Source of the DNA: Streptomyces clavifer
Lineage (GTDB): Bacteria; Actinomycetota; Actinomycetes; Streptomycetales; Streptomycetaceae
Length of the DNA: 64,000 bases
Direction: 5' to 3'
Assembly (NCBI GenBank): GCA_014651175.1
Contig: BMWJ01000002.1
Span: 739,479 to 803,478, forward strand
Shown here: in pieces, positions 51,177-60,540 of the stretch
Numbering within the stretch: the first letter of the stretch is position 1
Layout: each line of letters begins with the position of its first letter
Translations under genes and position numbers: made by a program
The notes under the pieces: model-generated
Told to the model about the DNA's origin: nothing
The model's database searches: none
The model's input: only the letters and a program-made list of their open reading frames with translations

Positions 51177-52375
51177 AGATCCTGCTCTGTCCGCTCAGCG
51201 ACGGCGGCTACCTCTACCCGGTGATCGCGGCCGGGCACGAACTGCGGCGCCGCGGCCACCACGTCGGTGTGCTGGGCCGGGCCACCGCCGCGCCCGTCGT
51301 CGCCGGGGCCCGACTGCCCTTCATGACAGCCGAGGACTACGGCGGCCGTCGGGCCTTCTCGGCCGCCCGGTGGGGGACGACCGGTCGGGCACAGTACGAG
51401 GCGACCTTGCGCGCCGCCCGGGAGGCGGGGGCCGATCTACTGGTCACCTCCGTCCTGTGCAACGGGGCCCTGCTCGCCGCCGAAGTGCTGGACATCCCCG
51501 TGGTGGTGGTCGGGCTCTCGGTCCACCTGTGGGACTACCGGTCCGGTGGTGAGGGTGAGCCGCAGCTGGGCAGGACCCGGGCGAGCCGGACCAGCGAGGG
51601 GCTGCGGCTGTACACCGAGCTGCGGGAGCAGGCCGGCCTGACCGCGCGCGCCTCCCGCTGGGAGGCCGGCCCGCTGCTCGGTGACGCGCTCCTGCTCCGC
51701 GGTGACCCGGCACTGGAGTACCCGGACGCCGAACTCCCGGAGCGCGTGAGCCACGTGGGGCCGCTGGCCTGGGAACCGACGCCCGACCCGGGCGAGGTCG
51801 AGGCGGTCCGGGAACAGCTGGACCGGACCGGCAAACCCGTCGTGTACGTACACCTGGGCCGCTTCTTCGGGGGCGGCAGCCTCTGGCCCCGGCTCAACGC
51901 CGCTTTCACCGGCGGCCGGTTCCAGGCCGTGGTCGAGCAGGGCCGGTCCACGGACCCGCGGCCCGCACCGGACGCCGACGTCCTCCTCGTGCGGAAGCCG
52001 TGGATGGGTCCGTTCATCGACATTGCGGGGCTGGTGCTGACCAACTGCACCTCCGCCCCGGTCCTGGCGGCGCTGTTGCGTGGCCGGGCCCTCGCGGTCT
52101 CGCCCAACGGCGCCGAGCAGCCGCTTCTGGCGGGTGCCTGCCTGCGGGCGGGCGTGGCCGCGCGCATGCCGGACACCCCGGCCGCGAGGCCGTCGGCGCT
52201 GCTGGAGTCGGCGTGGGAGGACCAGGGTCTGCGGGCCCGTGCCCGTGTCCTCGGCGGCCGGCTGGCCGCGATGGAGAGCGCGGCCCGCGCGGCCGACATC
52301 GTCGAGCGGACGGCCCAGGCCTCCGCCACACCGAAGAAGGAGGAGGACCATGGGTACGCGATCAGCCGGCCTTGA
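51173..52375 (+). CDS. GT1-type (UGT/YjiC-like) glycosyltransferase
   Basis: A 400-residue GT-B glycosyltransferase. The N-terminal motif is ILLCPLSDGGYLYPVIAAGHELRRRGHHVGVLG, where the usual catalytic His (GHxxP) is replaced by Tyr (GYLYP). The C-terminal donor site has KPVVYVHLGRFFGGGS, LVLTNCTSAPVLAALLRG and SPNGAEQPLLAGACLRAGV. It should transfer a sugar from an NDP-sugar, presumably to a Ser or Cys of the peptide product. GTG start 51173 with GGGAGG upstream; its last 26 bases overlap the next gene. Confidence 0.87.
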   Translation: MKILLCPLSDGGYLYPVIAAGHELRRRGHHVGVLGRATAAPVVAGARLPFMTAEDYGGRRAFSAARWGTTGRAQYEATLRAAREAGADLLVTSVLCNGALLAAEVLDIPVVVVGLSVHLWDYRSGGEGEPQLGRTRASRTSEGLRLYTELREQAGLTARASRWEAGPLLGDALLLRGDPALEYPDAELPERVSHVGPLAWEPTPDPGEVEAVREQLDRTGKPVVYVHLGRFFGGGSLWPRLNAAFTGGRFQAVVEQGRSTDPRPAPDADVLLVRKPWMGPFIDIAGLVLTNCTSAPVLAALLRGRALAVSPNGAEQPLLAGACLRAGVAARMPDTPAARPSALLESAWEDQGLRARARVLGGRLAAMESAARAADIVERTAQASATPKKEEDHGYAISRP

Positions 52376-53315
52376 CGAGACCGCGGAACGTCTGTCCGCG
52401 GACACCCGGCAGTGGGTGGGGCGTCACGCGGACTACCTCGGCTCCCCGGCCGCCCACGCCGAGCTCCCGGCGACCCCGCACGTGAAGGCGCTGCTGCAGC
52501 TCGCGCTGCTCTGCCGCTACTGGAGCAGGCTCGCGCCCACGGACCCCTCCCTCGTGGGGCCGGCCGCGGTGGTGGAACACACCTGGCTGCGCTCGGACTT
52601 CCCCCGTCTCCTCACCGGCGACCCCAGGTACGCGCGTCAGTTCCGGCTGATGTACGCGGCACTGGCACCGGCCGGCACCGCGACCGACGCGCACCGCGTC
52701 GCGCTGGCCCGGCTGGAGGCCGACGGCTTCCTGTCGCCTCGCAGGAAGTCGCCGTACCTCCACCTGGAGACCAGGTTCTACGCCGATCTCGCGGGCGCCG
52801 GGCACCGGTTGGCGTCGTACCCGGAGCTGTACGCGTCCAGCCTCCTGGCCCGGGCCGCCGCACGGCGGATCGCGGAGCCGGACGTCTGCGAGGTCACGCA
52901 CACCGTCTTCTACCTCAGCGATTTCGGCCTCCGGGACCCCGGCCTGACCGGGGGCGACCTGGAGCGGGCGGTCCACGTGGTGGACCGGCTCACGGAGCAC
53001 TGCGTGCGACAGGGCGCATGGGACCTCGTCGCGAAGCTCGTGCTCGCGCAGCACTGCCTCGGCGTGGATCCGCTGAGCACGTCCTCGGGGGCGGCCGGCA
53101 TCCGGCTGCTGGCACGGGCACTGTCGTCCGACGGTGCGATACCCGGGAAGTCCGTCACCGAACAGGCCGCGGCGAACGCGACACCCGTGACGTTCTTCCG
53201 TCGTGCCTACCAGGCGACCCTCGGTACGGCGCTGGCGATGCTGATCGTCACCGGCGGCCGGTCCACGTGGCTCCCGGCAGCGGGCGCCTCAGCAGCAGCA
53301 GGAGGTACGCGATGA
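52350..53315 (+). CDS. DUF6895-like protein, first copy
   Basis: A 321-residue, mostly helical protein. Recognisable stretches are PHVKALLQLALLCRYWSRLAP, DGFLSPRRKSPYLHLETRFYAD and CEVTHTVFYLSDFGLRDPGL, followed by an alpha/alpha-type region to the end. It is paralogous to the protein at 54502 and resembles what is annotated as DUF6895, seen near radical SAM genes; I cannot verify this by search. The helical character suggests a substrate-binding or scaffold protein. The start overlaps the glycosyltransferase gene and the stop overlaps the radical SAM start (ATGA). AGGAGGA precedes the ATG. Confidence 0.78.
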   Translation: MGTRSAGLDETAERLSADTRQWVGRHADYLGSPAAHAELPATPHVKALLQLALLCRYWSRLAPTDPSLVGPAAVVEHTWLRSDFPRLLTGDPRYARQFRLMYAALAPAGTATDAHRVALARLEADGFLSPRRKSPYLHLETRFYADLAGAGHRLASYPELYASSLLARAAARRIAEPDVCEVTHTVFYLSDFGLRDPGLTGGDLERAVHVVDRLTEHCVRQGAWDLVAKLVLAQHCLGVDPLSTSSGAAGIRLLARALSSDGAIPGKSVTEQAAANATPVTFFRRAYQATLGTALAMLIVTGGRSTWLPAAGASAAAGGTR

Positions 53316-54499
53316 GCCTGGACCAAGCCACCCGTGTCGGGGGCGAGCGCCTGCTGCGGGGCAAGCGGAACTGGTGGTTCCTCGGCCCGGGCGGGATCGT
53401 CCGCCTCGGCGGCCGGCACGTCACCGCGGACGGTGCGCTGCTGCCCGAGACGGAACTCTGGCTGCGCGAGCGCGGCATGTTCACCACCAGGCCGGCCCGC
53501 GCCTACGCGCTGACCGTCCTCACCAGCACCCACTGCAACCTGGGCTGCGGATACTGCTTCCAGAACACCGCCCAGGACCCGGCGGGCGGCGGCCGCCCGC
53601 CCCGGATCGCCCAGACCCGCCTCACCTCGCAGACGATCACCTCGGTCCTCGCGTTCACCGAACGGCAGATGGCCGCCGTCGGTCTGGAGAAGCTGCGCAT
53701 CCTCCTCTTCGGCGGAGAGCCGCTGCTCAACCCGCGCGGCTGCCTGGAACTGCTGGAGCGGGCCGCGGACATCGGGCAGTCGTCGGCCTGGATGATCTCC
53801 AACGCCACGCTGCTCACCCCGCGGCTGGCAGGGCAGCTCGCCGACCTCGGCCTCGACTCCGTCCAGGTCACGTTCGACGGCGACCGCTCCGACCACGACC
53901 GGATCCGGATCGGCAGGGCGGACGGCAGCGGGACCTTCGACACGATCGTCCGCAACATCGTCCGGGCCTCCGAGGCCGCGCCGATACGGTGGACCCTGCG
54001 GGTCAACGTCTCCCAGGAGAACATCCGCGGGATCGACGACCTGATCGGCCGCCTCTCGGACGCGCTCGACCCCGCCCGGTGCACCCTGTACTTCGCCCGG
54101 GTCGGCGACGTCGGCATCGGATACGCCAACGACCTGCACACCGGCGAGCTTTCGGCGGCCTTCATCCGCTGGCAGCGCCGGGCGCTCGACCTCGGCTTCA
54201 CCGTCACCCGCCCGGGCTCCCACCGGCCCTGCACCACCTGCGGTCACACCGGCGGACGCTACGGCGCGGTGGTGAGCGCGGACGGCACCCTGTCCAGCTG
54301 CTGGGAGACCGCCGGCAAGTCCGACTGGGAGGTCGGCACGGTCGCCGACGGATACGTGTCCGGCGCGAAGGCCGACGACCGCTGGATCGCCTGCGAGGAC
54401 CTCTACCGCTACGACGAGGACGCGCGGGCCCTCGCGGAGTTCCGTGACAGCGTCGACACGGCACTGCTCGACCATCTGGACGAGACGGGGCGCCTGTAG
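53312..54499 (+). CDS. Radical SAM peptide-modifying enzyme with SPASM/twitch-like C-terminus
   Basis: A 395-residue protein. The radical SAM cluster motif is CNLGCGYC (Cys75, Cys79, Cys82) in the barrel start ALTVLTSTHCNLGCGYCFQN. RILLFGGEPLLNP is the GGE SAM-binding motif. A Cys-containing C-terminal extension (Cys307, Cys310, Cys330 and Cys361: CTTCGHTGGRYG, SSCWE, IACED) resembles a SPASM or twitch domain with an auxiliary cluster. The first 60 residues may bind the leader peptide. Expected chemistry is a thioether, C-C crosslink or other radical modification of the precursor. It is translationally coupled on the 5' side. Confidence 0.92.
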   Translation: MSLDQATRVGGERLLRGKRNWWFLGPGGIVRLGGRHVTADGALLPETELWLRERGMFTTRPARAYALTVLTSTHCNLGCGYCFQNTAQDPAGGGRPPRIAQTRLTSQTITSVLAFTERQMAAVGLEKLRILLFGGEPLLNPRGCLELLERAADIGQSSAWMISNATLLTPRLAGQLADLGLDSVQVTFDGDRSDHDRIRIGRADGSGTFDTIVRNIVRASEAAPIRWTLRVNVSQENIRGIDDLIGRLSDALDPARCTLYFARVGDVGIGYANDLHTGELSAAFIRWQRRALDLGFTVTRPGSHRPCTTCGHTGGRYGAVVSADGTLSSCWETAGKSDWEVGTVADGYVSGAKADDRWIACEDLYRYDEDARALAEFRDSVDTALLDHLDETGRL

Positions 54500-54501
54500 C
54501 C

Positions 54502-55419
54502 ATGCCCTCCACTCTCGACCAGCTCTCCGACGGCGCGCTCGACTGGCTGGGCGGGAGCCTGGACCACTTCGACCCGTACTCGTCGAGCGCCCCGTCGGCG
54601 ACGCACACGAAGGCGAAGGCCGCACTGGAACTGGCGCTGCTGTGCCACTGCGCGTCGCGCCTGGACGGCGGCCCCGGGCGGACGGCCGGGGCGACGGCCC
54701 TCGTCCGCACGCTCTGGCGGCGTCCGGACTTCCCGGAGCTCTTCGACGCCCACCCCGGGCACGCCGCCACGTACGGGCTGATCTGCGCGGCACTCGCACC
54801 CTACGGGGCCGACGGCACCTCGTGCCGGTCGGCCGCGCTCGCACGCGTGGACCCCGGTTTCCTGTCGCCGCGCGGGAAGTCCGCCTACCAGCGCATCGAG
54901 ATCCGCCACTACGCGGACAAGGCCGGTGTCCGCCACACCATCGAGCCGTACGCCGCGCTCGTCCCGCTCAGCCCGCTCGTCGCGGACCACCCTCCGGCGC
55001 CCGACGACGAGGGGCCGCTCACGACCCCGCAGGCGTACGCGCTGACGCACACCGCCTTCTATCTCGGCGACTTCGGCCGGACCGACCCCGGTCTGACGGA
55101 CGAAGCCGGGGCGCGCGCAGGGGACCTCGTCCGCCGCATGCTGGACCACAGCGTCGCGCACGACCGGTGGGACCTGGCCGCGGAACTCGTCCTCACCCAG
55201 TTCATCCTGGGGACCGATCCGCTGCGCACACCCTCGGGAGCGGCGGCCGTGGAGTGCCTGGCGAAGGCCCAGCTGTCCGACGGCTCGATACCCGGCCGGT
55301 CGGCCGCGCTCAGGGCCGGGGAATCGGATACGGCCGGGGAGTTCTTCCGCAGGGCCTACCACACGACCCTGGTGACCGCCCTGATGGCCCTGATCGTCTC
55401 GTCGGGAAGGCCGTCATGA
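54502..55419 (+). CDS. DUF6895-like protein, second copy
   Basis: A 305-residue paralogue of the protein at 52350: THTKAKAALELALLCHCASRL, PGFLSPRGKSAYQRIEIRHYAD and YALTHTAFYLGDFGRTDPGLT align with the first copy. It starts two bases after the radical SAM stop and ends overlapping the MFS gene (ATGA). Two diverged copies suggest a heterodimer or two separate substrate-handling roles. No catalytic motif is seen. Confidence 0.78.
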   Translation: MPSTLDQLSDGALDWLGGSLDHFDPYSSSAPSATHTKAKAALELALLCHCASRLDGGPGRTAGATALVRTLWRRPDFPELFDAHPGHAATYGLICAALAPYGADGTSCRSAALARVDPGFLSPRGKSAYQRIEIRHYADKAGVRHTIEPYAALVPLSPLVADHPPAPDDEGPLTTPQAYALTHTAFYLGDFGRTDPGLTDEAGARAGDLVRRMLDHSVAHDRWDLAAELVLTQFILGTDPLRTPSGAAAVECLAKAQLSDGSIPGRSAALRAGESDTAGEFFRRAYHTTLVTALMALIVSSGRPS

Positions 55420-56795
55420 CACCTCGTCTGGTACTCATCAACCGCGACTACACCCGGCTCTGGTTCGGGCAGGCGGTCTCGTCCATCGGGGACGCCGTCT
55501 TCAGCACCACCCTGGTGCTGTGGGTGGCCACCGTGCTGGCGAAGGACGAGACCTGGGCGCCGATGGCGGTCAGCGGGGTCCTGCTGGCGACGGGCGCCGC
55601 CGTCCTGTTCGTCGGCCCGCTCGCGGGTGTGTTCGTCGACCGCTGGGACAAGCGCCGCACGATGCTCCGCACCGAGGTGGTCCGCGGCGCGCTGGTCGCC
55701 GTACTGACGGCCGTGTCCTTCCTGCCGATGCACGCCCTTCCCATCGGGGTCTGGCTGGCCCTCGTCTACGCGACCGTGCTGCTGCTCAACGCGTCCGCCC
55801 AGTTCTTCACACCGGCGCGCTTCGCGGTCATCGCCGACCTGGTGACCGGGGAGGCCGACCGCGCCCGGGCGGCCGGCATCGCCCAGGCCACCGGCCAGAC
55901 GGCCTGGATCATCGGGCCTCCCCTCGCCGCCCCCCTGCTCTTCACGGCCGGCCTCCAGTGGGCGCTGCTCCTCAACGCGCTGTCCTACGCGGTGTCGTAC
56001 GTCGTGATCCGCTCCATCGGGGCGGGCCGCCCCGAGGCCGCACCCGAGCAGGCCGACAGCAAGAAGGCCGGGCAGCCCGCCAGCCTGCTGGGGGAGTTCA
56101 CGGCCGGCCTCCGCTTCTTCCGGCGCAGCAAGTTCCTGGTCGCGCTGATCGTGCTCGCGGTCATCGGCCAGTTCGGGACCGGTGCCCTGAGCACCCTCAA
56201 CGTCTTCTTCGCGACCGACAACCTCCAGATGCCCACCCACCTCTACGGCTACATCGGTACGGCCATGGGGCTGGGCGGCATCACCGGCGCGCTGTGCGCC
56301 GGGCGTGTGGTGCAGTGGATCGGGGCGCGCCGGACCACCTGGGCGGGCCTGCTGGTGAGCGGTCTCCTGCTGGTCGTCTACTCCCGGCAGACCGGTCTCG
56401 TCGGAGGTGTCGTCATGCTCTTCGTCTTCACCGTTCCGCTCACGATGCTGAACACGGCGATGGCACCGCTGCTGCTCGGCGCCGCGCCCGCCGAGTACCG
56501 GGGCCGTGTGGTCTCGGTGTTCTATCCGGTGACACAGCTGGCGTCGATGCTCTCCGCCGTCCTGTCCGGCTGGCTCGCCAGCTCCGTGCTGCGGGACGTC
56601 GGTGGCTCGGTGGCCGGGATGCGGTTCGGCCCCGTCGACACGATCTTCGCCATGTCGGGACTGATCGTCGTCCTGTCCGGCGTCTACGCCTGGACCGCCC
56701 TCCCCCGTACGGAGACACCCGAGGAACCCGGCGCCGAGCCGGCCACCGCACCGAGCGGGCCGCAGCCCGCCCTACCCCGTGGGAGAGCCCAGTGA
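55416..56795 (+). CDS. MFS transporter
   Basis: A 459-residue protein with 12 predicted transmembrane helices of the MefA/TetA-like drug-efflux type: YTRLWFGQAVSSIGDAVFSTTLVLW at the start, GVFVDRWDKRRTMLRTEV (MFS motif A) after helix 2, and ARFAVIADLVTGEADRARAAG. It probably exports the finished or leader-bearing peptide, or provides self-resistance. It overlaps both neighbours by four bases (ATGA and GTGA). Confidence 0.92.
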   Translation: MTPRLVLINRDYTRLWFGQAVSSIGDAVFSTTLVLWVATVLAKDETWAPMAVSGVLLATGAAVLFVGPLAGVFVDRWDKRRTMLRTEVVRGALVAVLTAVSFLPMHALPIGVWLALVYATVLLLNASAQFFTPARFAVIADLVTGEADRARAAGIAQATGQTAWIIGPPLAAPLLFTAGLQWALLLNALSYAVSYVVIRSIGAGRPEAAPEQADSKKAGQPASLLGEFTAGLRFFRRSKFLVALIVLAVIGQFGTGALSTLNVFFATDNLQMPTHLYGYIGTAMGLGGITGALCAGRVVQWIGARRTTWAGLLVSGLLLVVYSRQTGLVGGVVMLFVFTVPLTMLNTAMAPLLLGAAPAEYRGRVVSVFYPVTQLASMLSAVLSGWLASSVLRDVGGSVAGMRFGPVDTIFAMSGLIVVLSGVYAWTALPRTETPEEPGAEPATAPSGPQPALPRGRAQ

Positions 56796-58933
56796 CCTCC
56801 GTCATCCGACCGGCACGGCACCGGTACCCCGACGCCGTCCGGCAGGACCTCGTCGAGGAGGTCCACGGACTGCCCGTACCCGATCCGTACCGCTGGCTCG
56901 AGGACGCCGAGGCCACACAGGCACGCCGCTGGGGTGAGGAACAGGACGCCCTCTACGAGGCGCGGCGGACGGCTCTGCCGGGTCTGGAGCGGTGGCGGGC
57001 GGAAGTGGCGGCGCTCGCCGACATCGCACCGGCGATGACGCCCAAGGTCCGCGGCGACAGGGTGTTCCGGCTGCGGCAGGACGGCGGCCGGGAACATCCC
57101 GTGCTGATGGTGAAGGAGGGCGAGGAGGGCACCGAGCGGGTGCTGCTGGACCCGAGCGCGCTCGACCCGTCCGGACGCACCGTGCTCGACGCCTGGCAAC
57201 CGTCCCTGGAGGGTGACCTGCTGGCCTTCCAGGTGTCCCTGGGGGGCACGGAGGACTCGCTGCTCCGGGTGATCGACGTGGCCACCGGGACGGTCGTCGA
57301 CGGGCCGGTGGACCGGATGCGGAAGTCGTCGATCGGCTGGCTGCCCGGGGGCGGGGCGTTCTACTACGTCAGGCAGCTGGACCCGCGGCTGAACCCCGGC
57401 GAGGGGCGCTACCACCGCCGGGTCTACCTGCACCGGGTCGGGTCCGCGCCGGACACGGACGCCCTGGTCTTCGGCGAGGGCCGGGACCGGACCCAGTTCT
57501 ACAGCGTGTCCGTGACCGCGGACGGCCGCTGGCTCGGTGTCACGGCCACGCTCGGCACCGGCCGCGGCACCGACCTCTACCTGGCCGACCTGTCCGCGGC
57601 CCCCCTCGACCGCCCGTTGCTGCGCCCGGTGCAGGAGGGCAGGGAGGCCGTCACCCGGCTGTGCGCGGTGCCCGGCACCGGCCCGGACGACCCGGTGTGG
57701 CTGCGCACCGACCGCGGTGCCCCGCGCGGTCACGTCGTCGCGTGCCGGCCGGCCGACCTCCACCTGGGCCCCGGTGCCTGGCGCGAGGTGATCGCCGAAC
57801 GGCCCGACGCGATCCTGACCCATCTGGTCGCCCTGTCCGGCCCCGAGCTCCCGCACCCCCTCGGCCTGGCCGCCTGGACCCGCCGCACGGTGGCGGAGGT
57901 GACCGTGCACGACCTGGTCGACGGCCGGCAGCTGGCCACGGTCCCGCTGCCCGGCACGGGCGCGGTCGGCGACTTCTCGGCCGGGCCGCACGGCAGTCAC
58001 GACGCGTGGTTCACGTACACCGACTTCGTCACGCCGCCGCGTGTGCTGCACTTCGACGCGCGGACGTGCCGGGTGACGCCCTGGGAGCCCGGTGCGCAGG
58101 ACGCCGGGACGGTGGGGGGAGCGGTCACCCGCCAGGTCGACTTCCCGTCCGGGGACGGCACGACGGTGCGGATGTTCGTCATCTCCCCGACGGGGCGTCC
58201 GGATGTCCCGCGCCCGACGCTGCTCACCGGGTACGGCGGCTTCGGCGGAACGATGTCGCCCCGGTACCGGGCCCAGGTGCTGGCCTGGGTCAGGGCGGGC
58301 GGGGTGTTCGCCTGGGCGGGGCTGCGCGGCGGCGGTGAGGAGGGCGAACAATGGCACCGGGCCGGGAGCGGGGAGCACAAGCAGAACACCTTCGACGACT
58401 TCGACGCCGCCACCGACCATCTGGTCTCTGCGGGGTGGGCCGACGGCCGGATCGCGATCATGGGCGGGTCCAACGGCGGACTGCTGGTCGGCGCGGCCCT
58501 CACCCAGCACCCGGAGAAGTACGCCGCCGTCGTGTGCATGTCCCCGCTCCTGGACATGGTCCGCTACGAACTCTCCGGACTCGGACCCAGCTGGGTGCCC
58601 GAGTACGGCAGCGCACGGGATCCCGCACGGCTGCGGACGCTCCTCGGCTACTCCCCCTATCACCGCGTCACCCCGGGCACCGCGTACCCGGCGGTGCTGC
58701 TGACCGCCTCGGACGGCGACACCAGGACGGACCCGCTGCACGCCCGGAAGATGTGCGCCGCCCTGCAGCACGCCTCGTCCGGCCCCGGACCGGTCCTGCT
58801 GCGCCTGGAGCGCGGCGTGGGCCACGGCGACAGGGCCGCCTCCCGCGTGGTGGCGCTGCAGGCCGAGTGCCTGGCGTTCCTGGCGGCCCACGTGGGCCTC
58901 GCGGCACCGGTGCCGGACGACGAGGTGCGGTAG
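56792..58933 (+). CDS. Prolyl oligopeptidase (S9A)
   Basis: A 713-residue serine peptidase. The N-terminal PYRWLEDAEATQARRWGEEQ and the beta-propeller (about 75-420) precede the alpha/beta-hydrolase domain. The nucleophile is in MGGSNGGLLVGAAL, the Asp in TASDGDTRTDPLHARKM and the His in ERGVGHGDR. S9A enzymes cleave after Pro in short peptides, and some RiPP pathways use them for leader removal or macrocyclisation. No signal peptide, so it acts in the cytoplasm. GTG start 56792 within the MFS stop (GTGA). Last gene of the cluster. Confidence 0.93.
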   Translation: MTSVIRPARHRYPDAVRQDLVEEVHGLPVPDPYRWLEDAEATQARRWGEEQDALYEARRTALPGLERWRAEVAALADIAPAMTPKVRGDRVFRLRQDGGREHPVLMVKEGEEGTERVLLDPSALDPSGRTVLDAWQPSLEGDLLAFQVSLGGTEDSLLRVIDVATGTVVDGPVDRMRKSSIGWLPGGGAFYYVRQLDPRLNPGEGRYHRRVYLHRVGSAPDTDALVFGEGRDRTQFYSVSVTADGRWLGVTATLGTGRGTDLYLADLSAAPLDRPLLRPVQEGREAVTRLCAVPGTGPDDPVWLRTDRGAPRGHVVACRPADLHLGPGAWREVIAERPDAILTHLVALSGPELPHPLGLAAWTRRTVAEVTVHDLVDGRQLATVPLPGTGAVGDFSAGPHGSHDAWFTYTDFVTPPRVLHFDARTCRVTPWEPGAQDAGTVGGAVTRQVDFPSGDGTTVRMFVISPTGRPDVPRPTLLTGYGGFGGTMSPRYRAQVLAWVRAGGVFAWAGLRGGGEEGEQWHRAGSGEHKQNTFDDFDAATDHLVSAGWADGRIAIMGGSNGGLLVGAALTQHPEKYAAVVCMSPLLDMVRYELSGLGPSWVPEYGSARDPARLRTLLGYSPYHRVTPGTAYPAVLLTASDGDTRTDPLHARKMCAALQHASSGPGPVLLRLERGVGHGDRAASRVVALQAECLAFLAAHVGLAAPVPDDEVR

Positions 58934-59074
58934 CGGTTGCCTCACCTGCTGTCCGTCGCGGACGCCTTCCGGCCGCACGCCGGGGGCCCGGTCCGGGGCC
59001 GAACGGGCGCCCGCGACCGGTCGTCGGGGGCCGGTGCGGGTGCGTCCGGTGCGACGCTTCGCCCGCCCCGCCGG

Positions 59075-60478
59075 CTACACCGGAGGTGCGAGGTGGCCTT
59101 CGAGAACGGTCTGGATGATCCGGGGCCGGTCCCAGAGGGCCAGGATCTCGTTCACGAGTGCCACGACGGGCAAGGGGTCCCGGTCGCCGTGCACCACGAC
59201 GGCTGCGGCCGACAGGCTGCGCGGTACGGCTCCGGCGTCCAGGAGGACCCGCCACTCCTCCGGGCCGAGCTGCAGGAACTCCAGTCCGGTGAGCTGCGTG
59301 ATCTCCAGGGGGTCGGCCAGCGTGCCGGGGTAGGCGGTGAGGGTGCGCAGGCGGGGCAGCCCGGTCACGGGGGCGAGACTGAACGGCGGACCGTCCCAGA
59401 CCCCGATGGACAGGACTTCCAGGCCGTTGTGGGCAGCGGCCCGGACGCTCTTCAGACTCGCGATGTTGACCCGGGCCACGAGGGGCGGCCGCTGCCCCCG
59501 CGGTCCGCCGCGCTCCGCGCAGGGCCGGCCCAGCACCATGTCGGTCAGGGAGTCGGCGATGAGTTCCGCACCGGCGCTCTCCTCGTGGGAGAGCATGATG
59601 ACCTGTCCTGTATGCCCGCGGGGGCCGGGTGTCAGATCGACGGCCAACCGGTCTCCGCCGCCGTTGTCACCGAAGGCGATCCAGCCGGGTGAGCCGACGA
59701 GGCCCTGCACCCTGGCGTCGGGCGGGGTGTCGACCGCTTCCATTGCCGCGAACTCCCAGCGACAGTGGCGGGACGACGCGTCGGCGATGTACAGGCTGTC
59801 GAGGTCGAAGAGCTCGCAGCCGACCGCGACGCACTGGCGTTCCGCTGCCTCGTGGTCTTCGCCCAGATCCTCCCAGCGTGCCCGCGTCACCCGGTAGAGC
59901 GCCTTGAGCTCGTCGGGCAGCGCGACGCCGAGGCGTGCCTCGGCGGCGGCGATCTCCTCCTCCGTGGCGCCGACGGCGTGCGGCAACCGCTCCCGCAGCG
60001 TCCGCTCCAGCACCTCCAGGTCCGCCGAGGGAGCGCGCGCCGCCCCGCGTACCGGCTCGGGGAGGCGGCGCCAGGGCTCGGGCAGGGCACCGTCGACCAG
60101 GATGAGCGCCCCCGGGTGCGGGGTGCCGATGCCCGGTTCCACGGCGGGACTGGGCCCCAGCAGGCGCAACTCGGTCCTCCCGTCCGGCTGGATCCGTGCC
60201 GTGAACGAGACGTCGTCGACCCCGGCGTCCGCGAGCGCGCTCTGCACCCGCTCCACCGCGTCGAACTCCTCCTGCACGTCCTCCATCTGAGCGGCTCGGC
60301 CGGGCGGCGGCACCCGTCGCGTCAGAGCGAGACTCCAACCGCCCCGACCGATACGTCCCGCCACCCGGCGGGGCCGGGCACCGTGCGTCTGCGGCTGTTC
60401 GGCCAGCAGGAGCCGCAGCACCGGCTCCCAGGTCGCGAAGTCGTCCATCGGTGCCACGGTGAGCCTCTGATCAACCAT
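59075..60478 (-). CDS. Large SMI1/KNR4 (SUKH) domain protein
   Basis: A 467-residue protein. A SUKH domain lies at about 165-330: ATEEEIAAAEARLGVALPDELKALYRVT is its diagnostic start, then SPGWIAFGDNGGGDRLAVDLTPG. The N-terminal 150 residues and the C-terminal part (EITQLTGLEFLQLGPEEWRVLL, suggestive of leucine-rich repeats) have no clear family. SUKH proteins are often toxin-immunity proteins, but large copies like this also occur without toxins. It converges on the peptidase gene. Confidence 0.82.
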   Translation of the reverse strand: MVDQRLTVAPMDDFATWEPVLRLLLAEQPQTHGARPRRVAGRIGRGGWSLALTRRVPPPGRAAQMEDVQEEFDAVERVQSALADAGVDDVSFTARIQPDGRTELRLLGPSPAVEPGIGTPHPGALILVDGALPEPWRRLPEPVRGAARAPSADLEVLERTLRERLPHAVGATEEEIAAAEARLGVALPDELKALYRVTRARWEDLGEDHEAAERQCVAVGCELFDLDSLYIADASSRHCRWEFAAMEAVDTPPDARVQGLVGSPGWIAFGDNGGGDRLAVDLTPGPRGHTGQVIMLSHEESAGAELIADSLTDMVLGRPCAERGGPRGQRPPLVARVNIASLKSVRAAAHNGLEVLSIGVWDGPPFSLAPVTGLPRLRTLTAYPGTLADPLEITQLTGLEFLQLGPEEWRVLLDAGAVPRSLSAAAVVVHGDRDPLPVVALVNEILALWDRPRIIQTVLEGHLAPPV

Positions 60479-60540
60479 GGGCAGACCGTACGCGGGCCCA
60501 CTGACAGCAGGAGGAACCCCGGGCGTCCGGCTCCCGGAGC

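Noticed and set aside
50721-58933. Assignment of the peptide cluster to mycofactocin
   Set aside because: The precursor does not end in the VY-type tail of MftA, and MftB, MftD and MftE homologues are missing; the glycosyltransferase is GT1-type.
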